64,000 nt of DNA from an uncultured Oscillospiraceae bacterium (GTDB lineage: Bacteria; Bacillota; Clostridia; Oscillospirales; Oscillospiraceae). The translations under genes and the position numbers were made by a program. Below the pieces are notes generated by a model, which saw only the letters and a list, made by a program, of their open reading frames with translations, searched no databases and was not told the DNA's origin. This document shows positions 43,935 to 53,827 of this stretch, piece by piece (position 1 is the first letter of the stretch; each line of letters opens with the position of its first letter). The stretch spans positions 1-64,000 of the forward strand of contig CANRDC010000004.1 of NCBI GenBank assembly GCA_947629245.1, in the 5' to 3' direction.

Positions 43935-44549
43935 ATGGACATCGAAAGATTCAAGGAAACGCTTGAAAAGCTGGAAATGCCACAGCCAGTGAGAGAGCGG
44001 ATCGTCGCCAACTGTATCGCCGGAAAACGTTTTGACAAGGAGGACTCAACCGTGAACACGTCCAAAAGAACGACCGTCAGAAGGTCCGCGCTGATCGCGG
44101 CGGCCCTGTCCGTTCTCCTCTGCCTTTCCGCCATCGGCGCGGCGGCCGTGGCGGCTGGATATTTCAAAGACGTGACCCGCGCGGACGGCGCCGTGGTGGG
44201 GACGGCGTATGAACAGGCCACGGAAGAGCTGGCGCTGAGCGTGGCCGTCAACGAAAATCAACTGCGGGTCACGGTGACGATGCTCTTTCCCGACAAGCCC
44301 CCCTACAGCGAGTGCGAGCAGCTCAGCATCGGCGACTGTCAGATCGCGGACATGTCCGGCAGCGTGATCCTCCAGGACGCCAGCACGGAACCCTCGCCGG
44401 TCCGCGACGGAAAGGCGGAGGTGACGCTCCCCCTGGACGGCCTCGGCAGCGGGTGTTATCAATTGACCGTCAGTCGGTTGATCGGCGGCAAAAAGGCGGA
44501 TCAGCCCCTTCCGATCAGCGGCACGTGGCAGTGCGAATTTGAGATATAG
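43935..44549 (+). CDS. Membrane-anchored partner of the sigma factor (candidate anti-sigma)
   Basis: The 204-residue protein has a short cytoplasmic part (MDIERFKETLEKLEMPQPV, about 1-50), one membrane helix (about 51-75, ALIAAALSVLLCLSAIGAAA) and an extracytoplasmic beta-rich domain of about 130 residues. This is the layout of DUF4179-type anti-sigma proteins, which bind the sigma inside and sense outside. The helix-like first 40 residues would be the sigma-binding part. It is coupled to the sigma gene (one base apart) and ends before a strong terminator. Confidence 0.78.
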   Translation: MDIERFKETLEKLEMPQPVRERIVANCIAGKRFDKEDSTVNTSKRTTVRRSALIAAALSVLLCLSAIGAAAVAAGYFKDVTRADGAVVGTAYEQATEELALSVAVNENQLRVTVTMLFPDKPPYSECEQLSIGDCQIADMSGSVILQDASTEPSPVRDGKAEVTLPLDGLGSGCYQLTVSRLIGGKKADQPLPISGTWQCEFEI

Positions 44550-44560
44550 GTCCTCCACAA

Positions 44561-44600
44561 GCAAAAAAAAGACCCGCGGCGCGGGTCTTTTTTTTTTGCG
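44561..44600. terminator. bidirectional terminator (A8-stem-T9)
   Basis: A perfect palindromic stem GACCCGC/GCGGGTC with A8 before and T9 after. It serves both the sigma operon (plus) and the convergent hydrolase-GNAT gene (minus). Confidence 0.93.
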
Positions 44601-44620
44601 CCGATGGAAGCCGCCGCGCT

Positions 44621-46090
44621 TCACAGGGTCATTTCCATCTCGATGAACTCGTCGTATACCTCTTTGTCCGTAAAGCCCACGCTGCGGTAAAGCCGCTGGG
44701 CCGGGATGTTGAAGCGGTTCACGCCGATCTCCAGGCGGGTCGCTCCCTTCTCCTTCAAGACCTCGATGGCGCGGGTCAGAAGGATGCGGCCATAACCACG
44801 GCCCTGATACCGATGGTCCACCAGGAGGAAGGAGACGTCGTATTCCTTCTTCTTCGGCTCGATGTTCAGCGCCGCGATGCCGATGGGAAGGTCGTGGTCC
44901 ATCAGCACATACACCGGCTGCTTTCGCGCCAGCGTGGCGGCAACGCACCGGCTGCACTCAGGCACAAAGGCCCGCTGCTCCGGCAGCAGTTCGATGTCCA
45001 GCACGTCCCAGACATTCTTGCCGTTCACCCGCTTCAGCTCCGGCTTTTGGGGATACACGCGGGTATTCAGCCAAGCCGCGCGCAGATCCCGGTAAAAGGA
45101 GCACCAATGGCCGTTTTCGTCCCGCTTGGACCTCATCTCCTCGCTGTTCAGCAGCAGGACGCTGAGGCCCTCGTCAAAGTTCAGCCAGAGCTGACAGGTA
45201 TCCCGCAGCTTCATGGGGTAGAACTCGGCGCAGTACAGTTCGCCGTGCTTATAAAACCCAAAGGCATCCATGTACCAGGTGCATTTTTGCATGAGGGCCC
45301 AGGTCTTCTCAGAGAAAAACCGCTTTTCCGCCAGGGCCCCGGCAAAAAGCTCCATATCCCCCGCCGTGGTGGTGAACGCCCCGGCATTGGACAGCTTCGG
45401 CAGCGGGACTAGTTCGGTACCCTGCATGACGCCGTACAATGCCGTGGTGGCGTCGTTGCCGGGCCGGGTGTCCGCCATACCCAGAGGCTGGAAAAACCGC
45501 TCGAATACGTATTCCCGCGCTGTCATGCCGGACACGCGCCGGATGATCTCTCCCAAGAACACAGCGCCCGTCACGCTTCCGTCGTCCTCTTTTCCCGGCT
45601 CATGGGTCAGCTCCCGCTGGCCGATATCCCCCAGCACCTCCTGAAAGGACACATCCTGGGCGCACAGCTCGACTTCCCGGCGAAACCGCTCCTGGTCGCT
45701 CAATGCGGCATGGTCTGGGTCTTTTTGCAGCGCGGGCATGCGCACGGCGCCCCAGTAGTCCGGCAAACCGGAATCCCAGCGCAAGAGGTTCCGCACTGTG
45801 ATACGCCCCCCGTGCTTATACTCCGGCAAAAACCGGCTGACAGGGTCGCTGAGCCGCAGCTTCTTTTGCTCCATCAGGTCCATGACGCACAGCGTCAGGA
45901 AAAAGCCGTTCTCCGTGTCCAGACAGAACCGGTCCTCCGGCGTCATGGGTCGGTCTTGCGCCCGGTCGGCGTAGCCGAACGCCTTTTGATACTGGAACCC
46001 GTCCCGGTCCCGAATGGACAGCACCGCCGAGATATCCCATTCCTGGGCCTTCTTTTCGATCTGCTCGATAAATTTTTCAGGGTCTTTCAT
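44621..46090 (-). CDS. Fusion: inactive serine-hydrolase (class C beta-lactamase-like) domain plus GNAT acetyltransferase
   Basis: Residues about 1-340 follow the serine-hydrolase/beta-lactamase family (FGYADR, LRLSDPVSRFLPEY, ITVRNLLRWDSGLPDYWG, VFLGEIIRRVSGMTAREYVF, then FFQPLGMADT). The SxxK position is TENG (59-62), so nucleophile Ser and Lys are both missing. The Tyr-x-Asn motif is not seen in the SVTGAVF region. Residues about 360-489 are a GNAT domain with the acetyl-CoA loop RYQGRGYGRILLTRAIEVL. No signal peptide, so the protein is cytosolic. The front domain probably binds a peptide or beta-lactam-like ligand for the acetyltransferase. It is the last gene after guaB-fhs-tmk. Confidence 0.85.
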   Translation of the reverse strand: MKDPEKFIEQIEKKAQEWDISAVLSIRDRDGFQYQKAFGYADRAQDRPMTPEDRFCLDTENGFFLTLCVMDLMEQKKLRLSDPVSRFLPEYKHGGRITVRNLLRWDSGLPDYWGAVRMPALQKDPDHAALSDQERFRREVELCAQDVSFQEVLGDIGQRELTHEPGKEDDGSVTGAVFLGEIIRRVSGMTAREYVFERFFQPLGMADTRPGNDATTALYGVMQGTELVPLPKLSNAGAFTTTAGDMELFAGALAEKRFFSEKTWALMQKCTWYMDAFGFYKHGELYCAEFYPMKLRDTCQLWLNFDEGLSVLLLNSEEMRSKRDENGHWCSFYRDLRAAWLNTRVYPQKPELKRVNGKNVWDVLDIELLPEQRAFVPECSRCVAATLARKQPVYVLMDHDLPIGIAALNIEPKKKEYDVSFLLVDHRYQGRGYGRILLTRAIEVLKEKGATRLEIGVNRFNIPAQRLYRSVGFTDKEVYDEFIEMEMTL

Positions 46091-46129
46091 TTTTCCTCAT
46101 TCCCCTGTCCAGTGGCATTTCGTTCAAGC

Positions 46130-46795
46130 TCAAAACTCCAGCCGGTCCAGCACCTCGGCATGGATATCCTCTACCGTGCGCATAGCGCCGTCACGGGTAC
46201 AGTGTACCGTGGTCCAGCCCAGCGTCCGGGCGCAGTACTCCGCCGCCTGGCGGGACCGGGCCATATAGGCCCGGTCCGCCTCGTGGATATCCTCCCGGCC
46301 CTCGTCGCCGTGGTAGCGCTTTAAGAGCAGCTTTTCCGTCACAGCGGCCTCCGTCTGCAGGAAGATCACCCGGTCCGGCGCGGGGATGCCCAGAAGATCA
46401 TACTCAAAATGGAACAACCAGTCCAGAAAGCCCGGCCACTCCCCTTCCGGCAGCTTAGAGCACTGGTGCACGGCGTTGGAGGTGGTATACCGGTCCGCCA
46501 CCACCACGCCGCCGGACCGGTAAAACGCCTCCCAGTCCCTTTTGAAGCTGGCGTAGCGGTCCACGGCGTAAAAGCTGGACGCGGCGTAGGCGTTCACGTC
46601 CCCCGGCTCATGACCAAAGTCGCCCCGCAGATACATCTTCACCAAAGCCGAGGAATCGCTCCCATAGTCCGGAAAGGACACCCGCCGGACGGATATCCCC
46701 CTGCTCTTGAGCGCCTCGTACAGCAGCTTTGTCTGGGTGGCCTTGCCGCTGCCGTCCACGCCCTCGAGCACGATCAGCTTTCCTTTTTCTTCCAT
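46130..46795 (-). CDS. tmk: Thymidylate kinase
   Basis: Tmk makes dTDP from dTMP. The 221-residue P-loop protein has LEGVDGSGKATQTKLLYEAL, a DRY-containing segment (VVADRYTTSN) and a LID-like region (RYHGDEGREDIHEADR). The P-loop carries Ala in place of the usual Thr (GKAT), a variant common in the Clostridial subgroup. It is 4 bases after fhs. Confidence 0.92.
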   Translation of the reverse strand: MEEKGKLIVLEGVDGSGKATQTKLLYEALKSRGISVRRVSFPDYGSDSSALVKMYLRGDFGHEPGDVNAYAASSFYAVDRYASFKRDWEAFYRSGGVVVADRYTTSNAVHQCSKLPEGEWPGFLDWLFHFEYDLLGIPAPDRVIFLQTEAAVTEKLLLKRYHGDEGREDIHEADRAYMARSRQAAEYCARTLGWTTVHCTRDGAMRTVEDIHAEVLDRLEF

Positions 46796-46799
46796 TTCC

Positions 46800-48467
46800 T
46801 CAGAACAGCCCGGAGATGACGCCCCTGTCGTCCACGTCGATCTTCTCCGCGGCGGGGACTCTGGGCAGACCGGGCATGGTCATGATGTCGCCGGTGAGCA
46901 CCACCACGAAGCCCGCTCCGGCGGAGACCTTGACCTCCTTCACCGTGACGGTGAAGCCCTCCGGCGCGCCCAGCTTGGCCGGGTCGTCGGAAAAGCTGTA
47001 CTGGGTCTTGGCGATGCACACGGGCAGACCCCCGAAGCCCAGCTCCGTCAGCCGGGCGATCTGCTTTTGGGCCGCGGGCAGGATGGACACGCCCTCGCCG
47101 CCGTAGACCTTTCGCACCACCGCCTCGATCTTCTTGTCCAGTGTTGCGTCCAGCTCATAGCTGAAGCGGAAATCGGGCTTTTCCTCCGCGCACAGGCGCA
47201 CTACCTCCTGGGCCAGATCCGTGGCGCCCGCGCCGCCCTTGGCCCAGAAGTCGCCCAGCACGGCCTTGACGCCCAGCCTGCCGCAGTTGGCGATGACCTG
47301 CTCCACCTCCGCGTCCGTGTCCGTGGGGAAGCGATTCACCGCCACCACACAGGGCAGACCGTAGACGTTTTTGATATTCGATACGTGCCGCAAAAGGTTC
47401 GGCATGCCCTTTTCCAGGGCCGCCAGGTCCTCGTGGCCCAGTTCGGTCTTGGCCAGCCCCCCGTGCATCTTGAGGGCACGGATGGTGGCGACCACCACCA
47501 CCGCCGAAGGCGTGAGCCCCGCGCAGCGGCACTTGATATCCAGGAATTTCTCCGCGCCCAGGTCCGCGCCGAAGCCCGCCTCCGTGACGGTATAGTCCGC
47601 CAGGCGCATGGCCATGCGGGTGGCCAGCACGCTGTTGCAGCCGTGGGCGATGTTGGCGAAGGGCCCGCCGTGGACGAAGGCCGGGGTCCCCTCCAGGGTC
47701 TGGACCAGATTGGGCTTCAGGGCGTCCTTCAAAAGGGCCGCCATGGCGCCCACCGCCTTCAGGTCCTTGGCGGTCACGGGCGCGCCGTCGTAGGTATAGG
47801 CCACCACGATGCGGCCCAGGCGCTCTTTGAGGTCGCGGATGGAACTGGCCAGGCAGAACACCGCCATGATCTCCGTGGCCACGGTGATGTCGTAGCCGTC
47901 CTCACGGGGCACGCCGTTGACCTTGCCGCCGATGCCGTCGATCACGTGGCGCAGCTGCCGGTCGTTCATGTCAACGCAGCGCTTCCAGGTGACGGTCTTG
48001 GGGTCGATGCCGAGGGCGTTGCCCTGGTAGATGTGGTTGTCCAGCATGGCGGCCAGGAGGTTGTTGGCCGCGCCGATGGCGTGAAAGTCGCCGGTAAAAT
48101 GCAGGTTGATGTCCTCCATGGGCACCACCTGGGCGTAGCCGCCGCCTGCCGCGCCTCCCTTGACGCCGAACACGGGGCCCAGCGAGGGCTCCCGCAGGGC
48201 CAGCATCACGCTTTTGCCGATGCGGCGCATACCGTCCGCCAGACCGATGCTGGTGGTGGTCTTCCCCTCGCCCGCGGGGGTGGGGGTGATGGCCGTGACC
48301 AGGATCAGCTTCCCGTCGGGCCGGGGGCTCTCGTCCAGCAGCGCGTAATCCACCTTGGCTTTATATTTCCCGTAGGGCTCCAGATACTTCTCATCCACGC
48401 CCGCACGCTCCGCGATGCGGCCGATGGGCTCCATTTTGCACGCCTGGGCGATCTCGATATCGGTCAT
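46800..48467 (-). CDS. fhs: Formate--tetrahydrofolate ligase
   Basis: Fhs makes 10-formyl-THF from formate, THF and ATP. The 555-residue protein has [40 protein letters not shown] and [18 protein letters not shown]. Family length is 556-560. In anaerobes it supports purine synthesis, fMet-tRNA formation (fmt here) and one-carbon flow. The ATG has AAAGGAGG about 10 bases upstream. Confidence 0.97.
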   Translation of the reverse strand: MTDIEIAQACKMEPIGRIAERAGVDEKYLEPYGKYKAKVDYALLDESPRPDGKLILVTAITPTPAGEGKTTTSIGLADGMRRIGKSVMLALREPSLGPVFGVKGGAAGGGYAQVVPMEDINLHFTGDFHAIGAANNLLAAMLDNHIYQGNALGIDPKTVTWKRCVDMNDRQLRHVIDGIGGKVNGVPREDGYDITVATEIMAVFCLASSIRDLKERLGRIVVAYTYDGAPVTAKDLKAVGAMAALLKDALKPNLVQTLEGTPAFVHGGPFANIAHGCNSVLATRMAMRLADYTVTEAGFGADLGAEKFLDIKCRCAGLTPSAVVVVATIRALKMHGGLAKTELGHEDLAALEKGMPNLLRHVSNIKNVYGLPCVVAVNRFPTDTDAEVEQVIANCGRLGVKAVLGDFWAKGGAGATDLAQEVVRLCAEEKPDFRFSYELDATLDKKIEAVVRKVYGGEGVSILPAAQKQIARLTELGFGGLPVCIAKTQYSFSDDPAKLGAPEGFTVTVKEVKVSAGAGFVVVLTGDIMTMPGLPRVPAAEKIDVDDRGVISGLF

Positions 48468-48503
48468 AGCAGTTTTCCTCCTTTGTGTTGGCTGTCGGTC
48501 GTC

Positions 48504-50006
48504 TTATTGGATGGCGCTGGTGGTGCGCAGCGTCACGTCGTGATAGCCGCCCTCCACGATGCTGGTTTCGCTCACCAGGGTGAGCCGGGCGTCCCGCTGC
48601 AGGCCGGGGATGTCGGTGACGCCGCAGTTGCACATGGTGGACTTGACCTTATAAAGGGTCTTTTGCACGTTTTCATGCAGGCCGCCCGCGTAGGTGACGT
48701 AGCTGTCCACGCCCTCCTCGAAGCTGAGGCCCTCGCTGCCGCCCAGATCGTAGCGCTGCCAGTTCCGGGCCCGGTTGGAGCCCTCGCCCCAGTACTCCTT
48801 CACATAGGTGCCGTTGATGTTCAGCTTGGGGGTGGGGCTCTCGTCGAAGCGGGCGAAGTACCGGCCCAGCATCACAAAGTCCGCGCCCATGGCCAGCGCC
48901 AGGGTGATGTGGTGGTCGTGGACGATGCCGCCGTCGGAACAGATGGGCACGTACACGCCGGTCTCTTTAAAGTACTCGTCACGGGCCGCCGCCACCTCGA
49001 TGACCGCCGTGGCCTGGCCCCGGCCGATGCCCTTGGTCTCCCGGGTGATGCAGATGGAGCCGCCGCCGATGCCGACCTTCACAAAGTCCGCCCCGGCCTC
49101 CGCCAGGAACCGGAAGCCCTCGGCGTCCACCACGTTGCCCGCGCCCACCTTCACGCTGTCGCCGTAGCGCTGGCGGATCCACTCGATGGTCTTTTTCTGC
49201 CAAACGGAATGGCCCTCGGAGGAGTCGATGCACAGCACGTCCGCCCCCGCCTCGACCAGAGCCGGGACCCGCTGGGCGTAGTCACGGGAGTTGATGCCAG
49301 CGCCCACCAGAAGGCGCTTTTTGGCGTCCAGCAGCTCGTCCGGGTTCTCCTTGTGGCTGTCATAGTCCTTGCGGAACACGAAATATTCCAGCCGCCCGTC
49401 GGCGGACACGATGGGCAGAGAGTTGAGCTTATGGTCCCAGATGATGTCGTTGGCCTCCTTGAGGCTGGTGCCCTCGGGGGCGGTGACCAGCTTTTCCAGC
49501 GGGGTCATGAAGTCCCCGACCCGCGCGTCCGCGGACATGCGGCTGACGCGGTAGTCCCGGCTGGTGACGATGCCCAAAAGCCTTCCGCCCGCGGAGCCGT
49601 CCTCTGTCACCGCCACGGTGGAGAAGCCGTTTTTCGCCTTCAGGGCCAGGATGTCCCCCAGCGTGGCGTCGGGCGTCACGTTGGAGGCGCTGACCACGAA
49701 GCCGGACTTGTAGTTCTTCACACGGGCCACCATGGCGGCCTCGTCCTGCACGGACTGGGAGCCGTAGATGAACGAAAGTCCCCCCTCCCTCGCCAGGGCG
49801 ATGGCAAGGGTGTCGTTGGATACGGACTGCATGATGGCCGAGACCATGGGGATGCTCAGGGTGATGGCCGGAGCCTCCCCCTTTTTGTACTTCACCAGGG
49901 GCGTTTTCAGGCAAATGTTGTCCGGCACGCACCGCTCCGAGGTGTATCCGGGGATGAGCAGATACTCGCTGAACGTGTGGGACGGTTCGCTGTAAAAATA
50001 GGCCAT
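48504..50006 (-). CDS. guaB: IMP dehydrogenase
   Basis: GuaB oxidises IMP to XMP. The 500-residue barrel has [13 protein letters not shown] and a CBS pair in the middle ([16 protein letters not shown], then [13 protein letters not shown]), the catalytic loop [15 protein letters not shown] (Cys), [13 protein letters not shown] and a mobile flap ([15 protein letters not shown]). The ATG at 50006 has AAGGAGG 7 bases before it; a longer frame to 50138 crosses the promoter. Loop composition is of a Clostridial branch different from Bacillus GuaB. It precedes fhs, so purine synthesis steps are grouped. Confidence 0.94.
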   Translation of the reverse strand: MAYFYSEPSHTFSEYLLIPGYTSERCVPDNICLKTPLVKYKKGEAPAITLSIPMVSAIMQSVSNDTLAIALAREGGLSFIYGSQSVQDEAAMVARVKNYKSGFVVSASNVTPDATLGDILALKAKNGFSTVAVTEDGSAGGRLLGIVTSRDYRVSRMSADARVGDFMTPLEKLVTAPEGTSLKEANDIIWDHKLNSLPIVSADGRLEYFVFRKDYDSHKENPDELLDAKKRLLVGAGINSRDYAQRVPALVEAGADVLCIDSSEGHSVWQKKTIEWIRQRYGDSVKVGAGNVVDAEGFRFLAEAGADFVKVGIGGGSICITRETKGIGRGQATAVIEVAAARDEYFKETGVYVPICSDGGIVHDHHITLALAMGADFVMLGRYFARFDESPTPKLNINGTYVKEYWGEGSNRARNWQRYDLGGSEGLSFEEGVDSYVTYAGGLHENVQKTLYKVKSTMCNCGVTDIPGLQRDARLTLVSETSIVEGGYHDVTLRTTSAIQ

Positions 50007-50066
50007 GGGAGTCCTCCTTGCAGGAAGCGGTACGGCCCCGACGGGGCCCCCGCGGATTTTTTTGTC

Positions 50067-50096
50067 ATTGTAGCATGAAGGAAAATCCAAAGTCAA
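50067..50096 (-). promoter_or_regulatory. promoter of guaB
   Basis: On the minus strand TTGACT (50096-50091), an 18-base spacer and TACAAT (50072-50067). The 50-base leader holds a small GC hairpin (GGCCCC/GGGGCC at about 50034-50048). No purine riboswitch is seen. Confidence 0.65.
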
Positions 50097-50255
50097 CGGC
50101 ACCGCCGCATTTTCGACAAATGCGTTACTAAATGACATCTAATTTTAACTTGTATGGGGAAAATCCATAGTGTAGTATATAATTAAGGGAAAAGGCGCGA
50201 TTTTGTTATTTGTACGACCATCACGATTTGAGTTCTTACTACCGGAGAGATAACT

Positions 50256-52094
50256 ATGGATCTATTCTATAAGATCATCGCCCTGCTGGGCGGTCTGGCC
50301 ATGTTCCTGTACGGCATGCGGGTCATGGGCGACGGACTGAAGAGCTGTTCCGGCAGCGCAATGAAGGCGGCTCTCGCCAAGGTCACCAGCAAGCCCGCTC
50401 TGGGCTTTCTGCTGGGCACGCTGGTCACCTGCATGATCCAGAGCTCCACCGCCACCATCGTGCTGACCGTGGGTCTGGTGGGCGCGGGCTTTCTCACCTT
50501 CCGCCAGTCCATCGGCATCGTCCTGGGCGCCAACGTGGGCACCGCCATCACCGCCCAGATCATCCGCCTCATGGACCTGCAGGCCGGGTCCACCAGCCTC
50601 CTGTACCTCTTTAACGCGGAGAATCTGGCCCCCATCGCCCTGGTCATCGGCATCGTGCTGCTCATGTTCGTCCACGGCAACTCCGCCCAGAACGTGGGGA
50701 CCATCGCCATGGGCTTCGGCGTGCTGTTCATGGGACTGATCTTCATGAGCGACGCGGTGAGCAGCTTCGGCAGCTCCCTGAGCGGCCTTTTGACCGCCTT
50801 CGAGGGCAACTACTTCCTGGGCTTCCTGGCGGGCACCGCCGTCACCGGCGTCATCCAGAGCTCCTCCGCCGTCATCGGCATCCTGCAGACCTTCGCAAGC
50901 TCCGTGGGCGTTCATTTCTGCGGCGTGCTGGGCGTCATCATCGGCGTCAACATCGGCGACTGCCTCACCACCTTCCTGGTCTGCCGCATCGGCGCAAAGC
51001 CCGAGCAGATCCGCACGGTCACGGTCCATGTGATCTATAACATCTGCGCGGCCGTGCTGATCTCCGCCGTGTTGACCATCTGCCGCGGCACGGGTCTGAT
51101 CGGCGACGGGCTGTGGTACGCCAGCCTGGACTCCGGCGGCGTGGCCAACGTCCACGGCCTTTTCCGGCTGGTACCGGCGGTATTGTTCCTGCCTCTGTCC
51201 GGGACGTTCGCCAAGCTGGCCGAAAAGCTCGTGCCGGACAAGCCCGCCCCGGCGGAATATCAGGACATCGTGGAGAATCTCCGGGAGCTGGACAGCCACC
51301 TGGTCACCAACCCCCGCATCGCCCTGGACCAGTCCGCACACCTGATCAGCCATATGGCCGACGTGGCGCTGGACAATTTCCTGATCGCCACGCGGCAGCT
51401 TTTCGACTATGACCCCAAGCAGGACGAGCGCATCTCCCGACGGGAGGCTCTGCTGGACCGGATGGCGGACGCCACAAACCAGTATGTGGTGGATCTTTCC
51501 TCCCACATCACCCTCTCCTCCGACAACAGGACCCAGAACTTCCAGATCAAGGCCCTCACCTGCTTTGAGCGCATCGGCGACCTGGCCGTCAGCATCGAGC
51601 ACGACTGCCAGCGGCTGCGGGAGGGCGGCAAGCCCATCTCAGAGCAGGCCAGGACCGATCTGCAGGCCGCCATCCACGCCGTGACCGATATCCTGAAGCT
51701 CTCCGTCCGGACCTACAAGGAGAACAATATCCGCAGCGCCAGGGCCGTGGAGCCCCTGGAGGAGGTCATCGACGACCTGATCGAGGCCATGAAGGCCCGG
51801 CATGTGGACCGGATGACGAAGGGCGTCTGCGACGTATACACCGGCATCCAGTACCAGAACATCCTCCAGAGCCTGGAGCGGGTGTCCGACCAGTGCTCCG
51901 ACCTGGGCGTGTACATCCTCAGCCGGGACGACAGCGCCATCACCGGCCAGGAGCACCAGTACCTGCACGACCTGCACCACTCCGACAACGAGTCCTACCG
52001 CAAGATGTTCCGGGAGAACTATCAGAAGTATTTCCAGGACGTGGGCCAGACGCCAAAAACGGACGGCCAGACGCCCGAGACAAAAACATCTTGA
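50256..52094 (+). CDS. Na+/phosphate cotransporter family protein with PhoU-like C-terminus
   Basis: The 612-residue protein has two inverted NptA/PNaS membrane repeats (GGLAMFLYGMRVMGDGLK, GTLVTCMIQSSTATIVLTVG, and later GTAVTGVIQSSSAVIGIL; the paired QSS motifs mark substrate helices) to about residue 320, then a helical PhoU-like domain to the end. Role: Na+-driven phosphate uptake or export controlled by phosphate. Stop codon is within the -35 of the downstream promoter. It is divergent from guaB across 249 bases. Confidence 0.9.
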   Translation: MDLFYKIIALLGGLAMFLYGMRVMGDGLKSCSGSAMKAALAKVTSKPALGFLLGTLVTCMIQSSTATIVLTVGLVGAGFLTFRQSIGIVLGANVGTAITAQIIRLMDLQAGSTSLLYLFNAENLAPIALVIGIVLLMFVHGNSAQNVGTIAMGFGVLFMGLIFMSDAVSSFGSSLSGLLTAFEGNYFLGFLAGTAVTGVIQSSSAVIGILQTFASSVGVHFCGVLGVIIGVNIGDCLTTFLVCRIGAKPEQIRTVTVHVIYNICAAVLISAVLTICRGTGLIGDGLWYASLDSGGVANVHGLFRLVPAVLFLPLSGTFAKLAEKLVPDKPAPAEYQDIVENLRELDSHLVTNPRIALDQSAHLISHMADVALDNFLIATRQLFDYDPKQDERISRREALLDRMADATNQYVVDLSSHITLSSDNRTQNFQIKALTCFERIGDLAVSIEHDCQRLREGGKPISEQARTDLQAAIHAVTDILKLSVRTYKENNIRSARAVEPLEEVIDDLIEAMKARHVDRMTKGVCDVYTGIQYQNILQSLERVSDQCSDLGVYILSRDDSAITGQEHQYLHDLHHSDNESYRKMFRENYQKYFQDVGQTPKTDGQTPETKTS

Positions 52095-52119
52095 CAAATC
52101 CGGCCCGCGAGCCTATAAT
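52091..52119 (+). promoter_or_regulatory. consensus promoter ahead of asnB
   Basis: TTGACA (52091-52096), exactly 17 bases, TATAAT (52114-52119): both boxes are perfect. The stop codon of the transporter lies inside the -35 box. Confidence 0.8.
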
Positions 52120-52127
52120 GCCCAATA

Positions 52128-52167
52128 AGAGCAACGGCGTTCTGAGAAACGGCGCTGCTCTTTTTTT
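52128..52167 (+). terminator. intrinsic terminator at the start of the asnB leader
   Basis: AGAGCA (52128-52133) pairs with TGCTCT (52156-52161); further pairs at 52135-52136/52153-52154 and 52138-52141/52148-52151 close a 6-base loop. Seven T follow (52161-52167). The expected start of the upstream promoter (about 52126) is at the foot of the stem, so an RNA of about 41 bases would form if termination is full. Confidence 0.7.
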
Positions 52168-52187
52168 GCGTCAAGGAGTGAAAGAAT

Positions 52188-53768
52188 ATGTGCGGTATCA
52201 TGGGATTTACGAAAAGGACGCTGACCCGCGACGAGCTGCGGCCCTATTTTGACAGGACCTGCTTCCGGGGTCCGGATATGACCCGCGTGGAGGAGGCCGG
52301 AGGCGGCTGGCTGTGCTTCCACCGGCTGGCCATCATGGGCCTGCACCCGGACGGGATGCAGCCGTTCCATCTGGACGGGGACATGGCGGTGTGCAACGGG
52401 GAGCTCTATCTGTTCCGGCCGCTGAAAGCGGAGCTGGCAAAGGAATATACCTTCCAAAGCCAGTCCGACTGCGAGATCATCCTGCCCCTGTACCGCAAAT
52501 ACGGCCTGGATATGTTCGCCATGCTGGACGCGGAATTCGCCATGATCATCTATGACAGCCGAAAGGACGAATTCATCGCCGCCCGGGACCCCATCGGCAT
52601 CCGGCCGCTGTTTTACGGGTATCTGGACGACGGAAGCATGGTCTTTGCCAGCGAGGCGAAAAACCTGGTGGGACTTTGCAAAGAGATCGTCCCCTTCCCG
52701 CCCGGCCACTACTACGCCGGGGGAAAATTCGTCCGCTACGCCGACGTGACGGCGGTGGACCGCTACATAGACGACGACCTGGAGACCGTGTGCGGTCACA
52801 TCCGGGAAAAGCTCATCCTGGGCGTGGATAAGCGCCTGGACGCGGACGCGCCATTGGGCTTTCTCCTGTCCGGCGGCCTGGACTCCAGCCTGGTGTGCGC
52901 CATCTCCGCCCGCATCCTGGGCAAGCATATCCGCACCTTCGCCATCGGCATGGATTCCGACGCCATCGACCTGAAATACGCCCGCCAGGTGGCGGACTAC
53001 ATCGGCGCGGACCACATGGAGGTGTACATGACCCGCCGACAGGTGCTGGACACCCTGGAGGAGGTAGTGGCTATGCTGGGCACCTGGGACATCACCACCA
53101 TCCGGGCCAGCATGGGCATGTATCTGTGCTGCAAGGCCATCCACGACACCTCCGACGTGCGGGTGCTGCTCACGGGGGAGATATCCGACGAGCTGTTCGG
53201 CTACAAGTACACCGACTTCGCCCCCTCCCCGGAGGCATTCCAGCGGGAGGCCAAAAAGCGGGTAGACGAGCTTTACATGTACGACGTGCTCCGGGCCGAC
53301 CGGTGCATCTCCGCCAACTCCCTGGAGGCACGGGTGCCCTTCGGGGACCTGGAATTCGTCAAATACGTCATGAGCGTGGACCCGAAGCTGAAGGTGAACC
53401 GGTACAACATGGGCAAATACCTGCTGCGCCACGCCTTTGAGAAGGACCATATCCTCCCCGACTCCATCCTCTGGCGGCAGAAGGCGGCCTTCTCCGACGC
53501 GGTGGGCCACTCCATGGTGGACGACCTGAAGGAATACGCCGAGAGCCGATACACCGACGAGGAATTTGAGAAAAAGCGCATGGCCTACGACTTCGCCCGG
53601 CCCTTCACCAAGGAGAGTCTGCTCTACCGGGAGCTCTTCGAGCGGTATTACCCCGGTCAGGCCCCCATGGTCAAGGACTTCTGGATGCCCAACCGGGAAT
53701 GGGCGGGCTGCGACGTGAACGACCCCAGCGCCCGTGTCCTGGCCAACTACGGCGCCAGCGGCGAGTAA
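52188..53768 (+). CDS. asnB: Asparagine synthetase B (glutamine-hydrolysing)
   Basis: The 526-residue protein has the class II amidotransferase Cys after Met1 (MCGIMGFT), then the ATP-pyrophosphatase domain with LLSGGLDSSLVCAISARIL and LLTGEISDELFGYKYTDFAP. It makes Asn from Asp, Gln and ATP. AAGGAG lies 10 bases before the ATG, just after the T-run of the leader terminator. Length and domain order fit AsnB of enteric type. Confidence 0.95.
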   Translation: MCGIMGFTKRTLTRDELRPYFDRTCFRGPDMTRVEEAGGGWLCFHRLAIMGLHPDGMQPFHLDGDMAVCNGELYLFRPLKAELAKEYTFQSQSDCEIILPLYRKYGLDMFAMLDAEFAMIIYDSRKDEFIAARDPIGIRPLFYGYLDDGSMVFASEAKNLVGLCKEIVPFPPGHYYAGGKFVRYADVTAVDRYIDDDLETVCGHIREKLILGVDKRLDADAPLGFLLSGGLDSSLVCAISARILGKHIRTFAIGMDSDAIDLKYARQVADYIGADHMEVYMTRRQVLDTLEEVVAMLGTWDITTIRASMGMYLCCKAIHDTSDVRVLLTGEISDELFGYKYTDFAPSPEAFQREAKKRVDELYMYDVLRADRCISANSLEARVPFGDLEFVKYVMSVDPKLKVNRYNMGKYLLRHAFEKDHILPDSILWRQKAAFSDAVGHSMVDDLKEYAESRYTDEEFEKKRMAYDFARPFTKESLLYRELFERYYPGQAPMVKDFWMPNREWAGCDVNDPSARVLANYGASGE

Positions 53769-53787
53769 CTCATCCCGCAATAGGAAA

Positions 53788-53827
53788 ACCGGGGCGGCGC
53801 ATGCCGTCCCGGTCCTCTTCTTTTTAT
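53788..53827 (+). terminator. terminator of asnB
   Basis: ACCGGGGCGGC pairs with GCCGTCCCGGT (one G-T), 4-base loop, followed by CCTCTTCTTTTTATCC. Confidence 0.85.

Noticed and set aside
50007..50066. Purine riboswitch in the guaB leader
   Set aside because: The leader of about 50 bases is too short and holds only a small GC hairpin without the three-way junction core.
46707..50078. A 1123-codon open frame on the plus strand opposite fhs and guaB
   Set aside because: Shadow of two clear housekeeping genes.
52120..52187. T-box leader for asnB
   Set aside because: Only about 60 bases from transcript start to the ATG, and no T-box core sequence or specifier loop.
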